Positions 44,791 through 55,964 of a DNA stretch of 64,000 nucleotides are shown piece after piece; the stretch's first letter is position 1, and each line of letters begins with the position of its first letter. The stretch is from positions 30,720,833-30,784,832 of the forward strand of contig CM038466.1 in NCBI GenBank assembly GCA_021464415.1, read 5' to 3'. The position numbers and the translations under genes are program-made. Origin of the DNA: Lonicera japonica. Lineage: Eukaryota; Streptophyta; Magnoliopsida; Dipsacales; Caprifoliaceae. The notes below the pieces were generated by a model. The model worked only from the letters and a program-made list of their open reading frames with translations, did not search any database and had not been told where the DNA came from.

Positions 44791-47775
44791 AGGTATTGAT
44801 CACCGTATCTTTTTTGGTGTGATTTTTATTGCGTCACTTCAATAATTTGGGCTTATTTATAATATTTTAGATGTAATTTCGAACGACTCAATAATTTACT
44901 AGTAAACGTATTTTCGTCAAACGAATAAAGCAACACAAGTTTAGATTTTACATCTTGATCCACCCATGTTGATACTTCTAAACTATTTTAAAGTTGCATT
45001 TTTAAAGAATGTGTTGATTAAATTTTTATTTTTATTTTTATTTTTATTATTATTTTAAAATAAAGTCTAAGATTTTGTTTAATTGGAGTTTTTAAATAAT
45101 TAATATAAAATTTTCTTTTAAGTATGGTTTTTTAAAACCGTTTTTCAATTCAATTTATATAGTACATTAAAAGTTTACAAAAAATATAATCTTTGTTTTT
45201 TTATTCATTTCTTAAATTTTTTCTAAAATATAAATAAACAAATAAACAAAAAAGATTATTTTACTGAAGTTTTTAAAATTGATGAATTAAACACGATTTT
45301 TTTTAAAAAAAACACACAAATTGGTTTTTAAAAAACAACCAAACAACACACCTAACTGTTATGTCTAAACATAATAAAAGCTAAAAAATTCTACGATAAT
45401 ATAAAAAATAGAGAGTATATATAGATCACTAAATTAGGTAGCCTGTGGAGAAGGAATTGCTTGTCCAAGGAAATGAATATCCAATGAAGGTGCCCACCCA
45501 GTCAAAAAATTTAATTTTCAAAATAGTTAGGTAAAAGTGTAATTAATTCAAAATTTACGCACCTTATTAAAATAAACTATTTATATTATTGCACACCTTA
45601 CTTAATATTTATATATATACGTTGGGTGCGTCCCTCTATATATTACTGAATTTCTTAAAATATAAAATATTCTTCCACTTTATCAATTTTTTTTACTCTG
45701 CCACTCAACCTCTTATCCTATGCACGTTTAAATTGATGGAAGTGAACTTGCAATGGCAATAAATTAAAAACAAATCATTTTAAATAATTTGTTTCTTTAT
45801 TTTGTTGTTTTCATTTTTCAATATATACTGCTCCTTAGCTCGAATATTTAACTCTCAGACAATATGTCAATGATGCATATATATATCATAGGGAATTGGC
45901 GAACTATATTTGCCCATTTTTATCCTTCATTATTTTCTTGTATGTCTTTATACATCATTGTGCGCAGACCAAGGTCAAATTTTGGTTAATTTTGTTCGGC
46001 CAATGAAGAGAAGATAGCTGAACTAGAGGATAAATAATGGAAAATAACTACTTGTACAAATATGAAGAGGGTTAGAGACATCTGGTATCTTAGAATAGTG
46101 CTTAAGTTTAACTTTTATAGTAATTTTTATACTCTTTAAACCCTAATATAACCTTATCCTATATATATATAAATAAGATTGGAGACCCACAGCTAGGCAT
46201 GATCAACTCCAATATTCTCTACACTCAGTCCCACATTTTCTCTCCTTCCTCCCCAATTAAAAAAGCTAATTTATTGATGTATTGCCTCTTTGAAATTTTC
46301 AAGCTAATAGAATCATCACACACACATAAGGAATGATGCTACAAGACTAAAAATTAAAGCCACTAAAGGAACCTACCTCGAAACAAATTTGGTCTTCTCT
46401 TTAATTTAGTGTTTTTAAGTTCATCAATAGAATTTATCATCTTAATCAATAGCTTCTAGTTGCCAAACAAATTTATTGGGCTGATTCTCTTTAAAATGCG
46501 CTTGATTAAATTTTAGCCACCCACATTTAAATTGATAATTTCAATGTTAACATATAAATAATAATCTACTAAACATTATAATAAAAAATAAAGTATATCA
46601 TTGGCTATTGTTAAAATTATACTTAATAATTTTTTAAACATTAGTATATATATGCATACTTGATGTTCTCTTCCTATTCTGACGTAATTTCTATTAATAT
46701 ATTTATCCATTTAAATTAATAAATTAAATTAGGGGTATCCACAATTTAATCCAATTTGCTCAAACCGACCAATCCAATCCAATTCAGTATTGATTGGATT
46801 CAGTGAAACTAGTGGATTTGATTGGTTGGTGTTTTCGAAAACTGATCAAATATTGGATTTGTTTGGTTATCATCTTAGCGAAACTAATGTCAAACTAATC
46901 TAATCCAACCTCAATTAAAAATGATATTTATCCCTACGTAGTTGGTTATTTTTATATTTTAAGTTATTAATATAGCTCGCGTTACACCTTAATATTGCTA
47001 CATATATAAAAGAACATAATAAATAAACACTAATCTACTTCTTTTCTATTTTACTTATGAATTATATTTTAATATGGAATGACTTAATAATATAGATTTT
47101 TATTTTAGTAATGAAGGGAAGTTTTTAATTATATTGTCTTGGTCCTTGTGAAGTTGATTAGATTTACTTTGGATGTTATTGAAACTTAAATAACCGTTAC
47201 AGAAAATACATTGGTTTTGAACCAATGTCAAATTGGATTGGATTTTGAAACCAAGTCAGATTGGATTGAATTAAAAAATATAAAATTAGGTTGGATTGGA
47301 TTGGTTGGTAAGTTTTAATAAATATATTAGTTTCAAACCGATATACACCCTTAAATTAAATAATGTGGTATAAAATATATTAGTCAGTGTCTAAAATGGA
47401 TTCCACATCCCCACCTCTTTCTTTTCGAATACTCAAACTTTAATCGTCAATATTCAGTCATTGGTACTAAAAACATAATGGACCTTACCTGAATACAAGG
47501 TATACCTTTTGAAATATCATTTAAATGCTTAACTTGATAATTTAAATAAATTTTAAATATTTTCTTAGTGAAATATATGTGTTTGATGATCCCATTTGCG
47601 TTGAATAGACAATGGGACTATTTTTTTGTGACAGAACACGTTTTTCATAAGATTAAGACTTTTGATGAGAGGACATAAAATTTATGATCACTTGACTTAT
47701 TTTGTATTCTTTTAATGCAAGGAGTTAGAGTTACTAATCAGAGTGAGCCCTCCTGGTTTTTTTTCTTTTGATAGA
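44791..47775. repeat. Tandem segmental duplication, copy 2
   Basis: It follows copy 1 block by block from the Sirevirus LTR tail through the hAT-like MITE, without the LTR-like insertion. It appears to be the simplest complete form of the unit, about 3 kb. Confidence 0.8.
46730..47353. mobile_element. hAT-like MITE in copy 2
   Basis: It starts TAGGGGTATCC, ends ACACCCTTA, and is flanked by AATTAAAT on both sides. At 624 bp it shows the uninterrupted length. Confidence 0.8.
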
Positions 47776-48047
47776 TGAGGTATTGATCACTGTATCTTTT
47801 TTGATGTAATTTTTATAGCATCGTTTCGGTAATTTGGCTTATTTGTAATATTTTAGATGTAATTTCGAACGACTCAACAATTTACAAGTAAACGTATTTT
47901 TGTCGAACGAATAAAACAACACAAATTTAGACTTTACGTCTAGATCCACCCATGTTAATACTCTTGAACTATTTTAAAGTTGCATTTTTAAAGAATGTAA
48001 CAATTAAATTTTTATTATTATTATTATTATTATTAAATATAGTCTAA

Positions 48048-48386
48048 GCCCGTGTTTGGTTGGAAATTTAAAATCCAGTTTTTTAGTTTTCTACTAAAAA
48101 CCAACTTTATTTTCGCACTTTTCAAAATTCATTTTACTTTACTTTCTCTCTCGTAATTTTTTTTAAATGCTAACTTTAAATCCAAAAATCTGAATTAGAT
48201 AAAATATATATTTCAAACCTATTCATCAACATCTATAAAATAAGATTTATTGTAACTATTTTTTGATTTTTTTATGAGATTTTTTATAATTAATTAAAAA
48301 AAACTCTAACAAAAATTAAATACATTTTTTAATTTACTTTCACACTTCTCAAAAAACTTAATTAAAAATCTCAACCTAACATACCC
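48048..48386. mobile_element. PIF/Harbinger-like MITE with TAA target duplication
   Basis: Ends GCCCGTGTTTGGTTGG and CAACCTAACATACCC are imperfect inverted copies, flanked by TAA (48045-48047, 48387-48389). Copies 1 and 2 of the duplication show the site without insertion (GTCTAAGATTTTG). Confidence 0.7.
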
Positions 48387-48429
48387 TAAGGTTCTGTTTA
48401 ATTGGACATAGAATTTTATTTTTTTGATA

Positions 48430-49452
48430 ACACTCAACAAATTAAATGTTCTTCCTATTAAGTTGGAGGTTTCGGGAAAAGGCAATATTTTTCTCTACAT
48501 CAAATTTTATTATTTATTTTTCGTAGCTAGAAATAATTTACTTTTCTCAAAGTTCACTGTCAGTTTTTTGAAAGGATAAATTAATTTTAACATGCATGAC
48601 TTAGGACAGAGAAAGTATAATTTAGTTTCTCAAAACTCATCCCCCGTATCTCTAAATTATATCAGGTGCATTCTATTAGAGACACTTATTTTTAAGGTAG
48701 ATTGTTTATTTATCAATTTTCATTCTTTATTTATCCCATTCTTTTACAAAAAAATTTAGTTTTGATATAGTTTCTATGTTTACTATCTTTTCTTTCTCTT
48801 AATTAATATTATTTACTTTTATTTAATTATTTTTATTGTTTAGATTTTTGTATAAACAAATACTTCTTTAGTTTCAAATTATGAGTCTTATTAACTCCTG
48901 TACTTTTTTTTAACCAAAACCACTAAATTTCAAGATAATGGAAAGTACCGGAAATAAAACCCATTTAATACTTTTATTTTTTGGATAGAGTATTATTTTT
49001 TCAATTCACTTATTTTTGACTAAATATGTAAGTCGATTTTGATACTTTTTAATTGGTTTAGATTCAAGTTCAAAATCTATTTTTTCGATGAGCTTTTAAA
49101 ATCTCCTGTAAAATACGAATGTAATAAACTTAAAAAAAAGAAAAGCATTTCACATATTTTTATTCAAATTTTTGATAAACATATTTTATTTTTATATTAA
49201 TATTTTTAACACTACAAATAACTCACTTAAATTTTTTCGCATAGAGCCCCGATGTAACCTTGGCCCTCCTCTGAATCTTTTGCGTCATTCCACCACTACG
49301 ATTTTTTTCCCCTTTTTTTTAAATGTAATTTGGAGCGGAACACAATATATTTGTGTAACTTCCTTGCCTCATGTTATTATATTTATCATAGGGTGATTTT
49401 GTTATATTTATTCTTTCTTCTTCTGCCTTTCAACCTCTTCTAATTTCCTCCC

Positions 49453-49495
<43 letters not shown>

Positions 49496-50253
49496 ATTAC
49501 TACACTCTAGTCTTTTTCCCAATTTACGTATTTAATTGCTTGCAAGTTTAGTGTAAACATAAATTTGTATAAAAATTTATATTTTAATTTGTTTACGGAT
49601 TTGTGCAAAAATATATTTGCACTAAAATTTATAACGTTAGATGTTTGCGGATTTAGTGCAAAAATAGTTTTGTACAAAAAATATATCATGAGTTGCCTGA
49701 AAATCTAGTGTAAAATCATATTTGCACTAAAATATATATCATTTGTTACTTGCAAATTTAGTGCAGAAACGGATTTGCACTAAAATATGTATAATTAGTT
49801 GATTGCGGATTTAGTGAAAAAACAAATTTGCACTAAAAGTATATCATGAGTTATTTGAGAATTTAGTGCAAAAACATATTTGCACTAACATATGTATCAT
49901 TTTTTGCTTGCAGATTTAGTGCAAAAACAGATTTATAGTACTTGTTATTAGACTCCGATAATATATATAGTTGCCGAAGCTTCGGAGGGGGATAGTAGTA
50001 ATTGTGGTGGCCAGTGGTGACTAATTGATTTTTAGAAAAAAACAAAAAGAAATTGATGAACACATGGCATTTTAGGTAAAGACAAATAAGTGTCCTTATT
50101 TTAAAATGAAAATATAAAGTGTCATTTCTTTAAATATGGTTATAAATTAAGGAAACCCTTTTAAGTCATTGCATCCTCTTCTTCTGTCTTTCAACCTCTT
50201 CTAATTTCCGCCCTCTTTCTTTCTTTCAATTAGTACACTTTACTCCCCTTCTT
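48430..50253. repeat. Block beta, copy 1
   Basis: The block starts near CAACAAATTAAATGTTC and ends at CTTTACTCCCCTTCTT. It includes a TTTC microsatellite (about 49452-49494) and the 51-54 bp array listed below. Copies recur at 54430-55640 and 55965-57860. The track of small frames has no recognisable content. Confidence 0.7.
49540..49940. repeat. 51-54 bp tandem array of inverted repeats, copy 1
   Basis: ATTTAGTGCAAAAAC-type words start near 49651, 49702, 49755, 49809, 49861 and 49914. In the best units TTTAGTGCAAA is followed six or seven bases later by TTTGCACTAAA, a perfect 11 bp inverted repeat. Equivalent arrays lie at 54885-55275 and 57030-57425. Confidence 0.8.
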
Positions 50254-50356
50254 AGCCCGAATATTTAACTCTCAGACAATATGTCAACGATGTATATATA
50301 TATATCAAAGCGAATTGGCGAACTACATTTGCCCATTTCTATCCTTCTTTATTTTG

Positions 50357-51579
50357 GGGTGGTGCTATTTCCACCCCACAAACTACTTGCTTCCACTCCC
50401 ACAAAAAAAAAGTTCTAAACTCCTATTTCCACCCCACTCAATTAATCATTTTCAACCAACTAATTACTCATTAACATTAATTACTATTCATCATCATCTT
50501 CATCTTCTTCTTCTTCTTCTTCTTCTTCTTCTTCTTCTTCTTCTTCTTCTTCTTCCTCTTCATCTTCCTCTTCTTCTTCTTCTTCTTCTTCTTCTTCTTC
50601 TTCTTCTCTATGATTTTTATTCAATGGTTAATAATTAACAAAAATTCAGATCTAATTAACACATTCTATCTCATTCAATTCATTTCAAAAGCCAATAAAA
50701 ATTCAAAAGTAACTCACAAAAACACACAAAATCTCCATTAATGTCACACAAAAATAAACCTTAAGTTGTAGAGAATGGTAGAGAATAGCAAATCAAGGAT
50801 TATCAAAGTAGAAAAATCTAATGAAAGAAAGATATGTTTGTTTTTATTATGTTTAATGTTTATTTTCTTTAGTTAATATCAAAAAAAAATTTGTACCAAC
50901 AAAACGAATTAAAGCATTAGAACAGGTTACCTCGGTTACGGGAAACCGAAATTTAAGCATTTATTCGGTTTTCGGTGACCGAATGTGTAATTTGATTATA
51001 TTTCAGACAACTTCGGTCCTAGGAGACCGAGCAATTTGATGAATTTCAGTCCTATGAAACCAAAATTATTCAAAATACTCGGTTGTTAAAGACCGATGTA
51101 AGGTCCCGAGAGCTAAAAATATAGTCCAGAATACTTCGGTTGTGAGGGATCGAGGAAATGGATGAACCTCGGTCATAGAGAACCGAAATTGTTCTCAATA
51201 CTCAATTTTTAGAGGGCGATGTAAGGTCCCGAGAGCTAAAATATGATACAAGGAGGCCACGATTGTAAGGGACCAATGAGTAGATGGATGCACAAATTTA
51301 AAAACCATTGTTGAGAAGAAGAAGAGAAAGAAGAAGAAGAAGAAGAAGAAGAAGAAGAAGAAGAGAAGGAAGAAGAATTAATGATTTATTATAATTAGTT
51401 TGTGTTGCATTAAGGGTTAAATGAATGTAAAATTTTAGAAACCATTGTTGAGAAGAAGAAGAAGAAGAAGAAGAAGAAGAAGAAGAAGAAGAAGAAGAAG
51501 AAGAATTAATGATTAATTATAATTAGTTTGTGTTGCATTGAGGGTTAAATGAATGTAAAATTTTAGAAACCATTGTTGA

Positions 51580-51614
<35 letters not shown>

Positions 51615-51786
51615 AGAAGGAGGAGGAGGAGGAGGAGGATTAATGATTAATGGTTAAATATAATTAATTATTAATCTATGTATGTTAAAATGGGAGTGGT
51701 AAAGGAAGTAGTGGGAGTGTTAATGAGTAAAAGAGAGTTGGTGGGAGTGAAAGCAAGTAATTTGTGGGGTGGAAATAGCACCACCC
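50357..51786. mobile_element. 1.43 kb foldback-type element
   Basis: The ends are almost perfect inverted copies for about 45 bp (GGGTGGTGCTATTTCCACCC at each end). The flanks TTATTTTG and TTATTTTT suggest an 8 bp target duplication, as in hAT, though Mutator-like is possible. The left arm holds a TTC tract (50484-50608) and the right arm GAA tracts in three roughly 130 bp repeats (51300-51640), so the arms can pair over most of their length. The centre (50925-51230) holds several CGGT..ACCG hairpins. No transposase frame is present. Confidence 0.8.
50925..51240. repeat. Array of CGGT..ACCG short inverted repeats
   Basis: Examples are TCGGTTACGGGAAACCGA, TCGGTTTTCGGTGACCGA, TCGGTCCTAGGAGACCGA, CGGTTGTTAAAGACCG and CGGTCATAGAGAACCG. 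The phrase GGTCCCGAGAGCTAAAA appears twice about 120 bp apart (51103 and 51223), so a longer unit repeats as well. Confidence 0.75.
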
Positions 51787-52516
51787 TTATTTTTTAGTAC
51801 GTCTTTATATATTATTGTGCGCAGACTAAGGTCAAATTTTGGTTAATTTTGTTCGGCCAATGAAAAGAAGATAATTGAACTGGAGGATAAATAATGAAAA
51901 ATAACTACTTGTACAAATATGAAGAGGGTTAGAGACAGCTAGTATCTTAGAATAGTGCTCAAGTTTATCTTTTATAGTAATTTTTTTACTCTTCAAACCC
52001 TAATGTAACTTTATCCTATATATATAAATAAGTTTGGAGACCTACAGATAGACATGATCAACTCCAGTATTCTCTACACTCAATCCCACACTTTCTTTCC
52101 TTCCTCCCCAATTAAAAACGCTAATTTATTGTTGTATTGCCTCTTTGAAATTTTCAAGCTAATAGAATCATCACACATACATAAGGGATGATGCTGCCGG
52201 ACTGAAAATTAAAGCCACTAGAGGAACCTACCTCAAAAAAAAATTTGGTCTTCTCTTTAATTTAGTATTTTTAAATTCATCAATAGAATTTATCATCTTC
52301 ATCAATAGCATCTAATTGCCAAACAAGTTTATTGGGTTGATTCTCTTTAAAATGGGCTTGATTAAATTTTAGCCACCCACATTTAAATTGATAATTTCAA
52401 TGTTAACATATAAATAATAATGTACTAAACATTACAATATGCATACTTGATGTTATCTTCCTATTCTGACGTAATTTCTATTAATATATTTATCCATTTA
52501 AATTAATAAATTAAAT

Positions 52517-53149
52517 TAGGGGCATGCACAATTTAATCTAATTTGTTCAATCCGACCGATCCAATCCAATCCAATATTGATTGGATTCAGTGAAACTAAT
52601 GGATTGGATTGATTTGTGTTTTCGAAAACTAACCAAATATTGGATTGGTTTGGTTATCATCTTAGCGAAACCAATGTCAAACTGATCCAATCCAACCTCA
52701 ATTAAAAATGATATTTATCCCTACGTAATTGGTTATTTTTATATATTAAGTTATTAATATTGCTCGCACTACACCTTAATATTGCTAAATATATAAAAGA
52801 ACATAATAAATAAACACTAATTTACTTATTTTCTATTTTACTAATGAATTATATTTTAATATGGAATGACTTAATAATATAGAATTTTTTTTAGTAATGA
52901 AGGAAAGTTTTTAATTATATTGTCTTAGTCCTTGTGAAGTTAATTAGATTTATTTTGGATGCTATTGAAACTTAAATAACCCTTATACAAAATACATTAG
53001 TTTTAAACCAATCCAATTCAACGTCAAATTGGATTGGATTTTGAAATGAAGTCATATTAGATTGGATTATAAAATATAAAATCATATTAAATTATACTAG
53101 TTAGTAGATTGCAATAAATATATTAATTTCAAACCGATGTACAACCTTA
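52517..53149. mobile_element. hAT-like MITE in copy 3
   Basis: It starts TAGGGGCATGCA, ends ACAACCTTA, and is flanked by AATTAAAT on both sides (52509-52516, 53150-53157). Length is 633 bp. Confidence 0.75.
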
Positions 53150-53570
53150 AATTAAATAATGTGTTATAAAATATATTAGTCAGGGTTTAAAATAGATTTC
53201 ACATCCCCACCCCTTTCTTTTCAAATACTCATACTTTATTCGTTAATATTCAGTCACCGGTACTAAAAACATAGTGGACTTTACCCGAATACAAGGTATA
53301 CCTTTTGAAATATCATTTAAATGCTTAACTTGATCATTTAAATATTTTCTTAGTGAAATATATATGTTTGATGATCCCATTTGCGTTAAAGAGACAATGG
53401 AACTAATTTATTGGACATAACACGTTTTTCATAAGATTAAGACTTTTGTTGAGAGGACAGAGAATTTATGATCACTTGACTTATTTTGTATTCTTTTAAT
53501 GCGAGGAGTTAGAGGTACTAATTAGAGTGATTCCTCCTGTAAATTTTTTTTTTCTTTTGATAGATGAGGT

Positions 53571-53813
53571 ACTGATCACTGAATATTTTTTGATGTAATT
53601 TTTATCGCATCTCTTCAATAATTTGATTTATTTATAATATTTTAGATGTAATTTCGAATGATTTAATAATTTACAAATAAACGTATTTTTGTCAAACGAA
53701 TAAAACAACACAAATTTAGACTTTACATCTAGATCCACCCATGTTGATATTCCTGAACTATTTTAAAGTTGCATTTTTAAAGAATGTGATGATTCAATTT
53801 TATTTTTCTTCTT

Positions 53814-53887
<74 letters not shown>

Positions 53888-54050
53888 TAATTTTTTTATT
53901 TCTTTTAAAAAAAATAAAGTCTAAGGCTGTGTTTAATTTGACATAAAATTTACGATTACTTGACTTTTTTCGTATTCTTTTAATGCGAGGAGATAGAGGC
54001 ACTGATCAGAGTGAGCCCTCCTGCTATTTTGTTTCTTTTGATAGATGAGG
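53571..54050. repeat. Tandem segmental duplication, copy 4 (internally deleted)
   Basis: It starts with the LTR tail and the trinucleotide tract (CTT and ATT, 53805-53885). At about 53940 it jumps to the end of the unit (GAGTGAGCCCTCCTG). The whole middle with the hAT-like MITE is missing. Confidence 0.65.
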
Positions 54051-54429
54051 TATCCTTATCCTATGTTAAAGTGTGGGCAATTGATTTATTATTTTAACAT
54101 CTCAAATTTTCAATTAATATATTTATCTATATACATATTATCGACTTACCAAAAAATTAATTATCAGTCAAAAAAAATATTCTATTTTAATTTATATTTG
54201 ATATCTTAATCTCTATTTGACATCTGACATTCTTCATCTTTGTTATTGGTGGGAACATTTTGTTTGGTAAGATAAAGAAACATATAAATATATATACCTC
54301 TTTCCATCTTGTTTAACCGTTCATGTTTTCTTTATTAATATTTAAATTGATAATTTCATTTTTTAACATCTCAAACTCATCCCCTCTATCTCTAATTTAT
54401 ACCAAGTGCATTCTATTAGAGGCACTTAT

Positions 54430-54804
54430 TTTTTATCTCTACATCTCCTGTAAAATACGAATGTAATAAACATAAATAAAAAAAAAAATGCATTTCACAT
54501 ATTTTTATTCAAATTTTTGATAAACATATTTTGTTTTTATATTGATATTTTTAACACTACAAATGACTCACTTAAATTTTTTCGCATAGAGCCCGAAGTA
54601 ACCTTTAGCCCGCTTCTGAATCTTTTGCGTCCTTCCACCACTATCATTTTTTTTTCCTTTTTTATTTTTTTATTATGCAATTTCGAGCGGAACACAATAT
54701 CTTTGTGTAACTTCCTTGCTTCATATTATTATATTTATCTTAGGTTGATTTTGTTTTATTTATTCTTTCTTCTTCTGCCTTTCAACCTCTTCTAATTTCC
54801 TCCC

Positions 54805-54835
<31 letters not shown>

Positions 54836-55640
54836 GTTAGTACACTCTAGTCTTTTTCCCAATTTACGTATTTAATTGCTTACAAGTTTAATGTAAAAAT
54901 AAATTTGTACAAAAAATTATATCTTAATTTGTTTAGGGATTTGTGCAAAAACATATTTGTACTAAAATTTATAACGTTAGTTGTTTGCGGATATAGTGCA
55001 AAAATAGTTTTGTACAAAAAATATATCATGAGTTGATTGAAAATTTAGTATAAAATTATATTTGCACTAAAATATGTATCATGTGTTATTTGCAAATTTA
55101 GTGCATAAACGAATTTGCACTAAAATATGTATAATTAGTTGATTGCAGATTTAGAGAAAAAATAATTTTGCACTAAAAATATATCATGAGTTACTTGAGA
55201 ATTTAGTACAAAAACATATTTACACTAAAATATGTATCATTTTTTGCTTGCAGATTTAGTACAAAGACAGATTTATTACACTCCGATAATAGTTGCCGAA
55301 GCTCTGGAAGGGCATAGTAGTAATTGTGGTGGCCGGTGGTGACTAATTTATTTTTAGAAAAAACTAAAAGAAATTGATGAATGCATGGTATTTTATGCAA
55401 AGACAAATAAGTGTCGTTTCTTTAAATATAATTATAAATTAAGGAAACCCATTTAACTCATTGCATCTTCTTCTGTCTTTCAACCTCTTCTAATTTCCTC
55501 CCTCTTTCTTTCTTTCAATTAGTACACTTTACTCCCCTTCTTTGCTTCTTCTCGGTTTCTTGTCGCAAGTCACTGACTAGCGCAGTTAATCGACGGAAGT
55601 CCGAAGAACTTGGTTTTGCCTCTTGCTAAGAAAGCAGGTA
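54430..55640. repeat. Block beta, copy 2, with an exon-like end
   Basis: It follows block beta copy 1 including the TTTC tract and the 51-54 bp array, then continues with about 90 bp (55545-55636) ending AAGAAAGCAG before GTAAATTTTC, a good splice donor. The same end is seen in copy 3. Confidence 0.65.
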
Positions 55641-55964
55641 AATTTTCTTTATTAACTATATTATGTCTATTTGAACATCTTCTTTAATTATTTTTATGGA
55701 ACATAACTTTTATGATATCTATAATTTGTACCAACGGAACATAAACGACTATAAAAATAATTTTATTTTTTAAATTCTCACTCGAAGATATTGTCACGGT
55801 TGTCACATATAAGAACATATATATATATAAATGAGAGTATATATCACGCAAATTAATTGTTTATCTTATTATATGAGAGTATATGTCCTTTTAATATGCA
55901 GAAGAATGAGGTAAATTTTATTTTAAAGCTATTACGTACCGTGTGTTCACCCAAGTGTTAAGAT

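Larger units (their letters stand above)
47776..53570. repeat. Tandem segmental duplication, copy 3, with large insertions
   Basis: The unit starts with the LTR tail and continues to about 48430. It resumes at 50254 (CCCGAATATTTAACTCTCAG) and, after the foldback element, runs from 51787 to 53570. The middle of the unit is replaced by block beta (48430-50253). Confidence 0.75.

Noticed and set aside
50315..50638. Open frame of 107 codons with a long leucine run
   Set aside because: It is translation of the TTC/CTT microsatellite in the arm of the foldback element.
53763..54002. Open frame with poly-Asn and poly-Lys
   Set aside because: It is translation of the adjoining ATT and CTT tracts on the minus strand; no other content.
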